A stretch of 17,114 nt of DNA from CAYOEZ01 sp964402955. GTDB taxonomy: Bacteria; Chloroflexota; DTOL01; DAOUCN01. The stretch is taken from NCBI GenBank assembly GCA_964402955.1, contig CAYOEZ010000092.1:1-17114 (forward strand), read 5' to 3'. Position numbers and translations under genes: made by a program. Below the pieces are notes generated by a model. It was not told where the DNA came from. It worked only from the letters and a program-made list of their open reading frames with translations, and searched no databases. This document shows, in pieces, positions 7,697 through 15,229 of this stretch (position 1 is the first letter of the stretch; every line of letters begins with the position of its first letter).

Positions 7697-8245
7697 ATGA
7701 CGAAGACATGGCGCACTCTGAGCATTCTGCTCGTCGTGGCGACGCTGGTGGGCGCCTGCGGCGCAGCCCCTGCTCCATTGGGGCCACTGGTGGCAAAGCT
7801 CACAGCCAACGATCCGACCGAGGACGCGCTCAAGAACGGCACATACGACATGCCCGATCTTGGCTCGATCACCTTGCAGAACGGCGCCTACGAGAAGAAG
7901 TATGGCGATGGCGCCACGATGGTCAACAAGGTCGGCTTCATGAACGCCGCCATTGGCGACCTGGACAAGGATGGCAAGAAAGACGCGGCAGTGATCCTGT
8001 GGGCCAACACGGGCGGCTCAGGCACATTCATCTACACGTTCGCGGTCAGCAACAAGAACAAGTCACTCTACCAGGCCGGCCGCATCATGATTGGCGACCG
8101 TACCCAGATCAAGTCGCTGGTCATCAACGGCGGCAAGATCGTCGTGCAGGTGGTCGATTTCGGCCCCAATGATCCCAAGTGCTGCCCATCTGTGCAGAAG
8201 ACCCGTACCTTCCAGATGCAAGTGGGAGCCTTGAGCGAAATCTAG
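7697..8245 (+). CDS. Small lipoprotein with an NDPxCCP motif, function unknown
   Basis: A 182-residue protein with a lipoprotein signal: MTKTWRTLSILLVVATLVGAC, Cys21 being the lipidation site. The mature part holds GDLDKDGKKDAAV (87-99), a DxDxDG loop like those of FG-GAP or EF-hand-like calcium sites. LWANTGGSGTFIY and IKSLVINGGKIVVQVVDFGPNDPKCCP (Cys162-Cys163) follow. This order, an Asp loop followed by a 'GPNDPxCCP' end, recurs in uncharacterised secreted proteins of Chloroflexota and Cyanobacteria, sometimes beside META domains; that is recalled, not tested. GAGGAG (7683-7688) is 8 bases before the ATG. A surface role is likely, with ligand unknown. The codon style matches its neighbours. 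Confidence 0.85.
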   Translation: MTKTWRTLSILLVVATLVGACGAAPAPLGPLVAKLTANDPTEDALKNGTYDMPDLGSITLQNGAYEKKYGDGATMVNKVGFMNAAIGDLDKDGKKDAAVILWANTGGSGTFIYTFAVSNKNKSLYQAGRIMIGDRTQIKSLVINGGKIVVQVVDFGPNDPKCCPSVQKTRTFQMQVGALSEI

Positions 8246-8284
8246 CCTAACACGCGTTGCTGGATGCTGACGCGCAGACCACTA

Positions 8285-8335
8285 CGTACCGAGAACCACA
8301 TACCGCAACGTGGGCGGTATGTGGTTCTCGGTACG
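8285..8335. repeat. Perfect 22-bp inverted repeat with 7-base loop
   Basis: Positions 8285-8306 and 8314-8335 are exact reverse complements (CGTACCGAGAACCACATACC... and its mirror) around AACGTGG. It lies 39 bases after the lipoprotein stop. The stem is long and flawless for a terminator, and no T-run follows. A dispersed palindrome or miniature element is equally possible. It falls within the 313-base gene-free stretch 8246-8558. Confidence 0.8.
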
Positions 8336-8378
8336 CTGCCATTCGCGGCAGAGACTTCCGTATAGTCGCAACCTGATC

Positions 8379-8496
8379 ACCACTGAACACACAGAAGACA
8401 CGGAAAGACCCCGGGCGATACGGCGCAGACTAGAGTCTACTGCGCTCAGCCACAGTTCTTTTCTGTGTGTTCCGTGTGTTCCGTGTGTTCCGTGGT
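8379..8496. repeat. ACCACGGAACACACGGAA-type inverted repeat element
   Basis: Left arm ACCACTGAACACACAGAAG... starts at 8379. The right arm is its imperfect mirror and ends GTGGT at 8496. The right arm holds three exact tandem copies of TGTGTTCCG (8466-8492). An inner hairpin GCGCAG/CTGCGC (8423-8445) sits near the middle. Elements of this kind recur between genes in many bacterial genomes and are often mistranslated as HTEDTE or CVPCVPC. They encode no protein. It fills most of the rest of the 8246-8558 gap; 8497-8549 shows nothing further. Confidence 0.8.
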
Positions 8497-8558
8497 TCAC
8501 ACAACGTTGTCTTGATTTGTCTGCATTAACGGCAGGGCAGGCCGCCAACGGAGGCGCC

Positions 8559-9494
8559 ATGAACGGCAAACAACGCATGCTGAAGGCTCTGCGCTTCGAG
8601 CAACCCGACCGGCCGCCGCACTTTGAGGTCATGTTTGAACTGGAGCGTGACGCGTTCGGGCTGGAGTTTCCCGACCGCAACGCCTGGCAGGGCTGCTCAC
8701 AGACACAGAAAGAGCGCATGATCGGCCAGTGCATGACCATCTACGAGAAGATCGTTGAGCGCTACCGCTGGGACGCACTGGCCGTGTTCTGGCCGTGGAG
8801 CGACCCCGACGGCGTGCGCGCCGCCAGGCGCACGTTTGGCGACGACATCATGATTGGCAGCATTGTCGGCGACACGGTCTGGTCCATCGAGCACATGGCT
8901 GACTGGATGCAATTCGCCGTCGATCTCGTGGAGCGGCCGCAGCACCTGCACGACGTCGCCCTGCAGAAGGAGCGAGCGGCGATCGGCAAGTTCAACGAGC
9001 TCGCCGATGCGGGCGCGGACTTCATCCACATTGTCAACGACGTGGCGTTCAACGCCGGACCGTTCATCGCGCCCGCTCAATTCAGCGCACTGATCACACC
9101 CTATCTAAAGCGGGAGGTCGAGCACGTGCGCGCTCTGGGCGTGTTGCCGTTCGTCCACACTGACGGCAACATCATGCCGATCCTTGACGATTACCTCTCG
9201 CTCGGCGCAGCCTGTTTCCAGTCGGTCGATCCCATGGCCGGCATGGACATTGCTGAAGTCAAGCGGCGCTGCCACGGGAAAATGGCCCTGATGGGCAACG
9301 TGCAGTGCAGCCTGCTGCAGGACGGGGCCAGGGAAGCGATCAGGGAATCGGCACGTTATTGTCTCGAAAAAGCTTCTCCTGGAGGCGGGTACATTTTCGG
9401 CACATCCAATACGATCTTCCCCGGCATGCCACTGCAGAACTACGAGTATATGCTCGATGTCTATCGAGAGTTCTGCTCTGAGCAACAACGATAG
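8559..9494 (+). CDS. Uroporphyrinogen decarboxylase-superfamily protein, methyltransferase-like
   Basis: A 311-residue TIM-barrel protein of the UroD superfamily (HemE and corrinoid/CoM methyltransferases such as MtaA). It starts NGKQRMLKALRFEQPDRPP, a typical opening for the non-HemE branch. VHTDGNIMPILDDYLSLG (199-216), VDPMAGMDIAEVKRR (223-237), ALMGNVQ (243-249) and GGYIFGTSNTIFPGMPLQNY (276-295) are the family landmarks. The RQAGRY-type motif of true HemE is missing, so heme synthesis is unlikely. A methyl-transfer role on a corrinoid or related cofactor is possible but unproven. ATG 8559 follows GGAGG (8550-8554) with a short 4-base gap. The frame runs open upstream to 8310 only through the intergenic repeat, so a longer start is rejected. 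Confidence 0.85.
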   Translation: MNGKQRMLKALRFEQPDRPPHFEVMFELERDAFGLEFPDRNAWQGCSQTQKERMIGQCMTIYEKIVERYRWDALAVFWPWSDPDGVRAARRTFGDDIMIGSIVGDTVWSIEHMADWMQFAVDLVERPQHLHDVALQKERAAIGKFNELADAGADFIHIVNDVAFNAGPFIAPAQFSALITPYLKREVEHVRALGVLPFVHTDGNIMPILDDYLSLGAACFQSVDPMAGMDIAEVKRRCHGKMALMGNVQCSLLQDGAREAIRESARYCLEKASPGGGYIFGTSNTIFPGMPLQNYEYMLDVYREFCSEQQR

Positions 9495-9503
9495 TTCAAC
9501 AAG

Positions 9504-9544
9504 AACGGCAGTCGCCCCGGATTGCGCCGCCAACGACTGCCGTT
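9504..9544 (+). terminator. Stem-loop terminator after the UroD-like gene
   Basis: AACGGCAGTCG (9504-9514) pairs exactly with CGACTGCCGTT (9534-9544). The 11-bp stem encloses 19 bases, starts 10 bases after the stop and continues TTTG. The T-run is short, so efficiency is uncertain. Its placement between convergent genes supports termination. Confidence 0.6.
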
Positions 9545-9579
9545 TGTAACTGTTCACAGTTGAGGTAAGGCGGTCTGTT

Positions 9580-9697
9580 GTAGGTCGACTTTCCATAGTC
9601 GACAAACGTTTGGGTCGCAGGCAGGGCAGCAACTCGAGATGTCGAGTATGGAAACCCGGCCTACCACCGCTGAGTAGGGCAGGTTTCTATACCTGCC
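9580..9697. repeat. Three copies of a GTAGG...TTTCYATA hairpin motif
   Basis: Copy 1 (9580-9603, plus): GTAGGTCGAC, then TTTCCATA, then GTCGAC. Copy 2 (9664-9632, minus): GTAGGCCGGGTTTCCATAC followed by an ACTCGA/TCGAGT stem. Copy 3 (9674-9697, plus): GTAGGGCAGG, then TTTCTATA, then CCTGCC. In copies 1 and 3 the conserved TTTCYATA lies in or across the loop of a short stem whose sequence differs while pairing is kept. That is the mark of a structured repeat family. The copies occupy the convergent gap, and copy 3 may also end transcription of the minus-strand operon. Confidence 0.55.
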
Positions 9698-9720
9698 TCT
9701 ATCGCGCTCGTGTGGCGCTT

Positions 9721-11349
9721 CTATCGCTCCCGCAGACGGTAAATCACAACGTACGTGTCTGGCAGACGGTACGTCTCAACCAGCAACGACCCTGCCGGCG
9801 TGCCCAAAACGGGAGCAAAGATGTCCTCGTAATCAGTGATGTACGTGATTGCGCGTTCAGCAGCATAGGGAACAACCGTCGCAGGAGACAACGCCACGCC
9901 CCGCTCGCTCGCCCAACGGTATAGATCATTGTTGGTCACGCCGTCCAGGTTGACCACATGGCGCTGGCTGAAGTAGCCAACCACGCCGGCGTTCCACACA
10001 CCAACCGTTTCGCCCGGCTGCGTGTGTGCGTTCACCCATTCGGCAATGCGTAGCCCCTGTACCTGGTGCGGATAACCAAAGCCCCTCGTCAGCCAGACGA
10101 CGGCGAAGATGGCGACAAAGCTCAGCGCGAAGTAGCCGCCAATGAGCGCCGCGCCGCTAAGCGGGAGCGAACGCGCCAGACGCGCCAGCGCCGGATAGAG
10201 GTAGCCCGTAACCAGACTCCCCACCAGCAACAACGGCATCACATACCAGTTTTGCATGTGCCAGAAATAGCACACATACCACACCGCCAGCCCGGCGACG
10301 TAGACAAATGGCACAAGCATATCGCGCCATTGCACAGTGCGCTCTGTCCCCTCTCCCTGCAAGGGAGAGGGTGAATCCCCCGCTTTCCCCCGTCCTGCGC
10401 GCGCCACTCCCGCCACAACCACCAGCGCCAGCAGCGGCCACATCTGCACCAGAAAGACGCCCAGGCGCAGACCAAAACGGCGTAGCGCGGTCAGCGTTCC
10501 TGCCAGGTAGTTGCCGGGCCGCAGCCAATCGGCGCCATGCCACTGCCAGAGCAGCGCCTGCCCGCTCACCTGCATGATCGAGCCGAAGTTGGCCAGGTTC
10601 CACAGCCACCACGGTCCCGTCGTCACGACAAAGCCCAGCGCCATCAACAACAACGCTCGCCCCACAGCAGGCCACGCCACGCTGCCACGCCAGGCGCGCC
10701 ACAGACCATCGGCGCCGATCGCGGCCACAAGGAATATCCCGTCTGTCCGCCCCAGTACCGCCAGCCCGCCCAGCACGCCGACGAGCACGGCCGCCCTGCG
10801 CCCGCTCCATACCTGCCGTGCCAGCCGCAGGTAAACGGCCAGCGTCAAGGCTACCATCAGCAGATAGATCGCCGACTCGACCCCGTTGAGCGCCGTAGTC
10901 ATTGCCCACGGGTTGGCCAGCCACGACAGCGCGGCGACGATTCCGGCGTTGCGGCCCACCTGGCGCGCCACGAGCGCATAGAGCACGGCGGCAACCAGCA
11001 CATCCAGAATAGACACCAGCGACAAGGCCAGGTGCACCCCAAGCTCACGATTCTCGCCGGCCAACGCCAGCAGTGGTGTGAGCGCCAGGGTGTACAACGG
11101 ATGAAAGCCGTTGGTGAGCGCCATGCCGTCAAAGGTGGGGCCGCGGCCGGCGGCCAGGTTGCGAGCGATCGTCAGATAATAGAAGAAGTCGTCGGCGACG
11201 ACCTTGCCAACCAGCGTCGCCATATCCTGCCCGGCCAGCCACAGACGCGGCGCAAGCCCAAGCAGACACAGCACAACCAACCATGTCCCTGCGTGTCGTA
11301 TCCCATCTCCCCGTTGGGAGCGCGAGTCCTGAACTTGCGCTGGCGTCAT
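9721..11349 (-). CDS. GT-C-type polytopic membrane glycosyltransferase (putative)
   Basis: A 542-residue membrane protein with about ten or more hydrophobic segments. Its N-terminal outside loop holds ADDFFYYLTIARNLAAGRGPTFDG (D53-D54) and TNGFHPLY (79-86). This Asp-pair and 'NGFHPL' pattern is typical of bacterial GT-C relatives of oligosaccharyl and mannosyl transferases, which use polyprenyl-phosphate sugars outside the membrane. The soluble C-terminus has EWVNAHTQPGETVGVWNAGVVGYFSQRHVVNLDGVTNN, also typical of that group. The start is ATG 11349, one base past the stop of the upstream gene; an open frame further upstream is a shadow. Residues about 327-334 (SPSPLQGEG) come from a palindromic repeat embedded in the gene. 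Last gene of the operon; substrate unknown. Confidence 0.83.
   Translation of the reverse strand: MTPAQVQDSRSQRGDGIRHAGTWLVVLCLLGLAPRLWLAGQDMATLVGKVVADDFFYYLTIARNLAAGRGPTFDGMALTNGFHPLYTLALTPLLALAGENRELGVHLALSLVSILDVLVAAVLYALVARQVGRNAGIVAALSWLANPWAMTTALNGVESAIYLLMVALTLAVYLRLARQVWSGRRAAVLVGVLGGLAVLGRTDGIFLVAAIGADGLWRAWRGSVAWPAVGRALLLMALGFVVTTGPWWLWNLANFGSIMQVSGQALLWQWHGADWLRPGNYLAGTLTALRRFGLRLGVFLVQMWPLLALVVVAGVARAGRGKAGDSPSPLQGEGTERTVQWRDMLVPFVYVAGLAVWYVCYFWHMQNWYVMPLLLVGSLVTGYLYPALARLARSLPLSGAALIGGYFALSFVAIFAVVWLTRGFGYPHQVQGLRIAEWVNAHTQPGETVGVWNAGVVGYFSQRHVVNLDGVTNNDLYRWASERGVALSPATVVPYAAERAITYITDYEDIFAPVLGTPAGSLLVETYRLPDTYVVIYRLRER
10349..10371. repeat. CCCTCTCCCT palindrome inserted in frame in the GT-C gene
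   Basis: CCCTCTCCCT (10349-10358) and AGGGAGAGGG (10362-10371) form a perfect 10-bp stem around GCA. This is a common dispersed palindrome, usually intergenic. Here it is read through as SPSPLQGEG in a short loop between membrane segments, with the frame kept. Confidence 0.75.
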
Positions 11350-11350
11350 C

Positions 11351-12961
11351 CTACCTCCGCACGTAGAGGCGCACACTGGCCTTGTACTCGTAGTCGGCCC
11401 GCTTAAGCAGCTTTTGCTTGAGCATGCGATAGCGCTCATCTTCCGGTGCATAGCCGCGCTTCTCAACCAGGCGGTAGCCCTGCTCCAGCCACGAGGCGAA
11501 AATTTCACCGGGCGCATCCACGCGCGTGCGATCGCGCCCCAGCGTCACCAGCCACACGCGCGGGCTGCGGCCAGTTGTGATGACCGTTTGCGCCGCGTCG
11601 CTCTCGGTGAATGATGAGAAGTGCGGCGTTTTTGCCCCGCTAAGCGCATAGTAGTAGCCGAAGCCGCTATCGACATCGCTTGCGATGACGTCGCCTGGCT
11701 GGACGCCGGCAATAACCTCTTGCACAATCTCGCGCATGGGCACAACATAGATCGGGTTGTGAAAATCACGGCCGGCGTAGTAGTTCAGGAGCGACGCGCC
11801 CCAGGCCAGCGCCAGCACGGCAACCGCCAGCGCCCGCCAGGGTCGTACGGGCAGCGCCATGACGCCCGCCGCCAGGATCAGCGCAAAGAAGGGCAGGGCA
11901 AAGAGAGTGCGGCTGGCCATGTTGATGAAGGTAATGTCAGTCGCCACAGACGAAAGCAGAATCGCCGTGAAGAGGAACGGTGTGATCAGGAAAAGGAGCG
12001 CAAAGGCGGCTCGCGCTGCGCCGCTTCTGATCAGCGCCACGACCGCCACGGTAAACAAGACCGCCACGCAGGCGATGCCCAGAATCGCCGCCGGGTTCCA
12101 GGGGAAGATCGTTTCGCCTGTGCTGAGCGACAAGACCGGATACGCCAGCTTGAGCAGGTAGCCCATCAGTCCGCGCGCAAAGTCGGCTTCCAGCTTGCCG
12201 CGTTGCACCTGCGCCACAACAATGGCCAGCCAGGGGGCAAACGCCAGCACGAGGATGAGTTGGCCGGCCAGCCAGTTAAGAAAAGATGGGGAGAGGGGAG
12301 GATGGGGAGAGGGGGGGACGCCGTCTCCGCGTCTCTGCGTCTTTGCGTCTCCGCGTCTGTCCGCAAGCGCCAGGTACGCCATATACAGGTTCTGCGCCAG
12401 CAGCACAGCCAGCAGCGCATAGTCGGTGTAGAGCAAGATAATCGAAGCGACGATGTAGGCGGCCCAGACCCGACGCGAAGGGCGGCGCATGACATCGAGG
12501 AAAAGGACGGTGCTCAGCAGCCCCACTGCCGCAGCCATGCTGTAGGCCCGCCCCATGCGGCTATAGAGGACGAAGGTGGGCATTGCCGCCAAGACTGCCG
12601 CCGCCGCCAACCCCCACTCACGTTTGCCCAGCTGGCCTGCCAGGCGCGCCAACAGCGGCAGGCTCAGCACGGCAAAGAAGACAGACGGAAAGCGCAGCGC
12701 AAACTCGCTTTGTCCGGCGATACGCAGCCAAAAGTGCTCGAGCAGGAAGTGCAGCGGCGGCCGCCGCTCCGCCTCGATGCAATCGCGCAGCAGATCGCCC
12801 AACGTCTGCCGTCCCGCGACCTGCACGGTGAACAGCTCGTCCACCCACAGGCTCTTGGCCTGGAGCGCATACAGATACACACCGGCTGCGCAGAGGAGCA
12901 ACAGCAGCCATATGCCTCGCTTGTACCAGGTACCCTCACGTCTTTCCATTTCGTTTCTCAT
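11351..12961 (-). CDS. GT39/PMT-like GT-C membrane glycosyltransferase
   Basis: A 536-residue polytopic protein resembling ArnT and protein-mannosyltransferase-like enzymes, which move a sugar from a polyprenyl-phosphate donor on the outer face of the membrane. After the first membrane segment (18-34) comes SLWVDELFTVQVA with the acidic pair D41-E42, the family's catalytic position. RRPPLHFLLEHFW (67-79) and EFALRFPSVFF (86-96) match the first periplasmic loop. About ten further hydrophobic stretches precede a soluble C-terminal domain (VQPGDVIASDVDSGFGYYYAL). Residues 201-227 (RRGDAKTQRRGDG then PPSPHPPLSPS) are low-complexity and come from repeat DNA. The start overlaps the upstream gene by 26 bases. 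ATG 12949 is an alternative start. The sugar and acceptor are unknown. Confidence 0.86.
   Translation of the reverse strand: MRNEMERREGTWYKRGIWLLLLLCAAGVYLYALQAKSLWVDELFTVQVAGRQTLGDLLRDCIEAERRPPLHFLLEHFWLRIAGQSEFALRFPSVFFAVLSLPLLARLAGQLGKREWGLAAAAVLAAMPTFVLYSRMGRAYSMAAAVGLLSTVLFLDVMRRPSRRVWAAYIVASIILLYTDYALLAVLLAQNLYMAYLALADRRGDAKTQRRGDGVPPSPHPPLSPSFLNWLAGQLILVLAFAPWLAIVVAQVQRGKLEADFARGLMGYLLKLAYPVLSLSTGETIFPWNPAAILGIACVAVLFTVAVVALIRSGAARAAFALLFLITPFLFTAILLSSVATDITFINMASRTLFALPFFALILAAGVMALPVRPWRALAVAVLALAWGASLLNYYAGRDFHNPIYVVPMREIVQEVIAGVQPGDVIASDVDSGFGYYYALSGAKTPHFSSFTESDAAQTVITTGRSPRVWLVTLGRDRTRVDAPGEIFASWLEQGYRLVEKRGYAPEDERYRMLKQKLLKRADYEYKASVRLYVRR
12285..12362. repeat. Two tandem repeat tracts inside the GT39-like gene
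   Basis: GATGGGGAGAGGGGAG is repeated (12285-12300, 12301-12316, one or two base changes). Next come four 8-base units GTCTCCGC, GTCTCTGC, GTCTTTGC, GTCTCCGC (12323-12354) and a partial fifth. The second tract matches the widespread 'cgcagagacgcagag' dispersed repeat. Both are translated without breaking the frame, giving the RRGDAKTQRRGD and SPHPPLSPS stretch. Confidence 0.78.
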
Positions 12962-14084
12962 AGACCTGATTGTAGACCGCCAGCGTCTGCCGCGCTGTTT
13001 CTTGCCATGTGAAGCGGCGCGCCTGCGCCAACCCCAGCGTCACAAGTTTCACCCGTAGCTCAGCATCCGCCAGGACACGCTGTAGCGCTGCGGCAAGTGC
13101 GGCCGTGTCGTGGGGGCTGACTAGCAGCGCGGCGTCGCCTGCGACTTCGGGCAGAGACGAGGCATTCGAGCAGACAACTGGCACAGCGCACGCCATCGCT
13201 TCGAGCACAGGCAGGCCAAAGCCCTCGAAGAGTGAGGGATAGGCGAACACGTCCGCAGCGCCATACAAAGCGGGCAGATCATCGTCTGCAATGAAGCCGG
13301 GGAACAAGACCTCGTCTTGCAGACCGAGCTCACGCACGTGCCGCAAGAACGGCTCGTAAAGCCACCCCTTTTTGCCCGCAATGACCAGCCGGGCGTCAGC
13401 GCAGACGTGTTGGCTGCGCAGGAGTGCATACGCATCGAGCAGGACGCTCAGATTCTTGCGCGGCTCGATTGTACCCAGATAGAGAATGAAGCGTTCGGGC
13501 AGGTTGTACTTGCGGCGCGCCGCCGCGATATCCTCCGCCGTGGGCGGCCGGAAATGGGGATGGACGCCCTCGTAGATGACCGTGATCTTGTCCTCAGGGA
13601 TGCCGTAGAGGCGCATTGCGTCCGCCTTGGTCCACTGTGAGACAGCAATGATTGCGTCGGCAGCGCGCAGAAAACGCGGCATGGCCGCACTGAGAAACAC
13701 GCGATTCACGCGCGTGTGCGTCTCGGGACAGATACGGAAGGCGAGATCGTGCAACGTGAAGACGGTCTTGACGCGGGTAAAGCGCGGCAGAAGGTGAGCT
13801 GTAGCATGGAAGATATCAACTCCCCTGGCCAGCGAATCCTGCGGGCGCCGCGCCAGGTGCGAGACAAGCACACGCATCCGCCATGGCTTGGTGGTCAGGT
13901 TGCTGGTCAAGCGAGGCAGACGGTCAAGCGGCGGCGCGATGTGCGCTGTTTCAGGTTCATTGTAGAAGGCAAGGTATTCATTCTCGGCGCCAGACGCCAT
14001 CAAGGCTGCCGTCAACTCCTGGGCATAGCGGCCAAGACCAGCCTTGTGGTGAACAGCAGGAGAAATGTCAATGCAGATTCTCAT
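12936..14084 (-). CDS. GT4 family glycosyltransferase (GT-B fold)
   Basis: A 382-residue cytoplasmic glycosyltransferase, probably retaining, using a nucleotide sugar. The N-terminal acceptor domain starts MRICIDISPAVHHKAGLGRY with the glycine loop. FTLHDLAFRICPE (109-121) and IIAVSQWTKADAMRLYG (145-161) are characteristic of mannosyltransferase-like GT4 enzymes. The C-terminal donor domain has GTIEPRKNLSVLLDA (204-218), LVIAGKKGW, FPGFIADDDLPALYGAADVFAYPS and the acidic EGFGLPVLEAM (287-297). AAGGG (14093-14097 on the complementary strand) lies 8 bases from the ATG. Mannose transfer is plausible from the style but not shown. It overlaps the next gene by 26 bases, indicating co-translation. 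Confidence 0.92.
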   Translation of the reverse strand: MRICIDISPAVHHKAGLGRYAQELTAALMASGAENEYLAFYNEPETAHIAPPLDRLPRLTSNLTTKPWRMRVLVSHLARRPQDSLARGVDIFHATAHLLPRFTRVKTVFTLHDLAFRICPETHTRVNRVFLSAAMPRFLRAADAIIAVSQWTKADAMRLYGIPEDKITVIYEGVHPHFRPPTAEDIAAARRKYNLPERFILYLGTIEPRKNLSVLLDAYALLRSQHVCADARLVIAGKKGWLYEPFLRHVRELGLQDEVLFPGFIADDDLPALYGAADVFAYPSLFEGFGLPVLEAMACAVPVVCSNASSLPEVAGDAALLVSPHDTAALAAALQRVLADAELRVKLVTLGLAQARRFTWQETARQTLAVYNQVYEKRNGKT

Positions 14085-14109
14085 CCTGTTCGCCCTTCTA
14101 CTTGTGCTT

Positions 14110-15201
14110 TCACAGGCTCTCGCTCACACGCAGCCATGCCTTGCTCCAGTTCGCAATCGTAAAAACGGACTCGACTGCGGCGCGTTGCTCGCGTCCGATG
14201 CGCTCACGATCGGGAAAGTTCTCCATCATCGACTGGAACAGAGCTTCCGCACTGGCAGCACAGTGCACCGTCGGCAGGTCCAGTAAGCCTTCGACATCGC
14301 TAGAAATGGTTGCCACTCCGCAGGCCATGCTCTCCAGGGCCGACAATGATGTTCCCTCACTCGCGCGGGTTGGTATCAGTGTCATGAGGGCAGACTGGTA
14401 GATGCCTGGCATATCTCGGCCAGCGACCGAGCCCAGGAAAAAGACACGTCCGGTCAGCCCCAAACTCGTGATCAAGTTCATCAGCTCGGCCCGGTAGCGG
14501 ATTGACCCCTTGTTATCGTAGAGCGTGTCGCCAACGATGAGCAGGCTCGTCTGCGGGTATTGGCGGACGAACTGAGCGAAAGCACTGATTGCCAGATCGA
14601 CGCCGCGCGGAGACGTCAGGTTGCGCGGCACGAGAATGGGCTGCAAGCGTGCCAGGCTCTCACTGCCCACGCCCGGACAGAACCGCTCCGTGTCCACGCA
14701 GTTGGGAATGAACCACCTGCCAGGGGCAACCTCGGTGAACATGCCGGTCTGCGGCGTTTGCGCCAGCCCCAGTTCACGCATGGCAAACGTGTCGTTGAAG
14801 ACATAATGCCGGGCGCGGCGAAAAGCGATCTCCGCCGAAAGCCGGCGTATACGTCGCCGGCGGGGGCTGGCGTCTCCCGTCCATGTGGCGCCATGCGAGA
14901 GGACAATCGTGCCGCGATGCCAGGCCACGGGCAGGTAGTACTCGGCATTGCTCACAATCAGGCAATCCTCGTGAGCCAGATCAGGAATACGCGCCAGCAG
15001 ACCCAGGCTGTAGCCGATCTGCTTGGGGAGCAAGGGGGGACGCCGCACGATGCGCACATCGTCGCCGCCCATCGACGTGCGCGTCTGGTAAACGCGCTGG
15101 CTGTGACCTGCGGCGGCAAATACGCGCATCAGCATGCCGACGTAGGTTTCCATGCCGCCGATCTCTGGCCGCTGCCGATAGGTGATGTGACCGATACGCA
15201 T
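14110..15201 (-). CDS. GT4 family glycosyltransferase, divergent
   Basis: A 363-residue GT-B enzyme, more divergent than its neighbour. MRIGHITYRQRPEIGGMETYVGMLMRVFAAAGH (1-33) is the N-terminal glycine-rich loop typical of GT4. IPNCVDTERF (165-174), VPRNLTSPRGVDLAISAFA (191-209), SLLIVGDTLYDNKGS and VFFLGSVAGRDMPGIYQSALMTLIPTRASEGTSLSALESMACG (254-294) mark the donor domain. The E282/E290 pair is in the usual acidic position. GGGA lies just before the ATG with a short gap. There are 25 bases before the next gene and 28 before the previous one. Specificity is unknown. Confidence 0.9.
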   Translation of the reverse strand: MRIGHITYRQRPEIGGMETYVGMLMRVFAAAGHSQRVYQTRTSMGGDDVRIVRRPPLLPKQIGYSLGLLARIPDLAHEDCLIVSNAEYYLPVAWHRGTIVLSHGATWTGDASPRRRRIRRLSAEIAFRRARHYVFNDTFAMRELGLAQTPQTGMFTEVAPGRWFIPNCVDTERFCPGVGSESLARLQPILVPRNLTSPRGVDLAISAFAQFVRQYPQTSLLIVGDTLYDNKGSIRYRAELMNLITSLGLTGRVFFLGSVAGRDMPGIYQSALMTLIPTRASEGTSLSALESMACGVATISSDVEGLLDLPTVHCAASAEALFQSMMENFPDRERIGREQRAAVESVFTIANWSKAWLRVSESL

Positions 15202-15229
15202 CTATCCCTGCCTGTGGGCCAGGTTCACA

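Noticed and set aside
8466..8492. Possible CRISPR-like array
   Set aside because: Only three 9-base tandem units with no spacers and no cas genes.
8310..8558. Longer N-terminus for the UroD-like protein
   Set aside because: It translates the ACCACGGAA repeat element and part of the 22-bp palindrome, and lacks homology-like content; GGAGG precedes ATG 8559.
11350..11517. 56-residue extension of the last GT-C gene
   Set aside because: It lies over the end of the upstream gene, is Ser/Arg/Cys-rich, and membrane topology fits ATG 11349.
10537..13012. Long plus-strand frames opposite the GT-C genes
   Set aside because: Low-complexity Arg/Gln/His composition and no family signature; the minus strand has clear membrane proteins.
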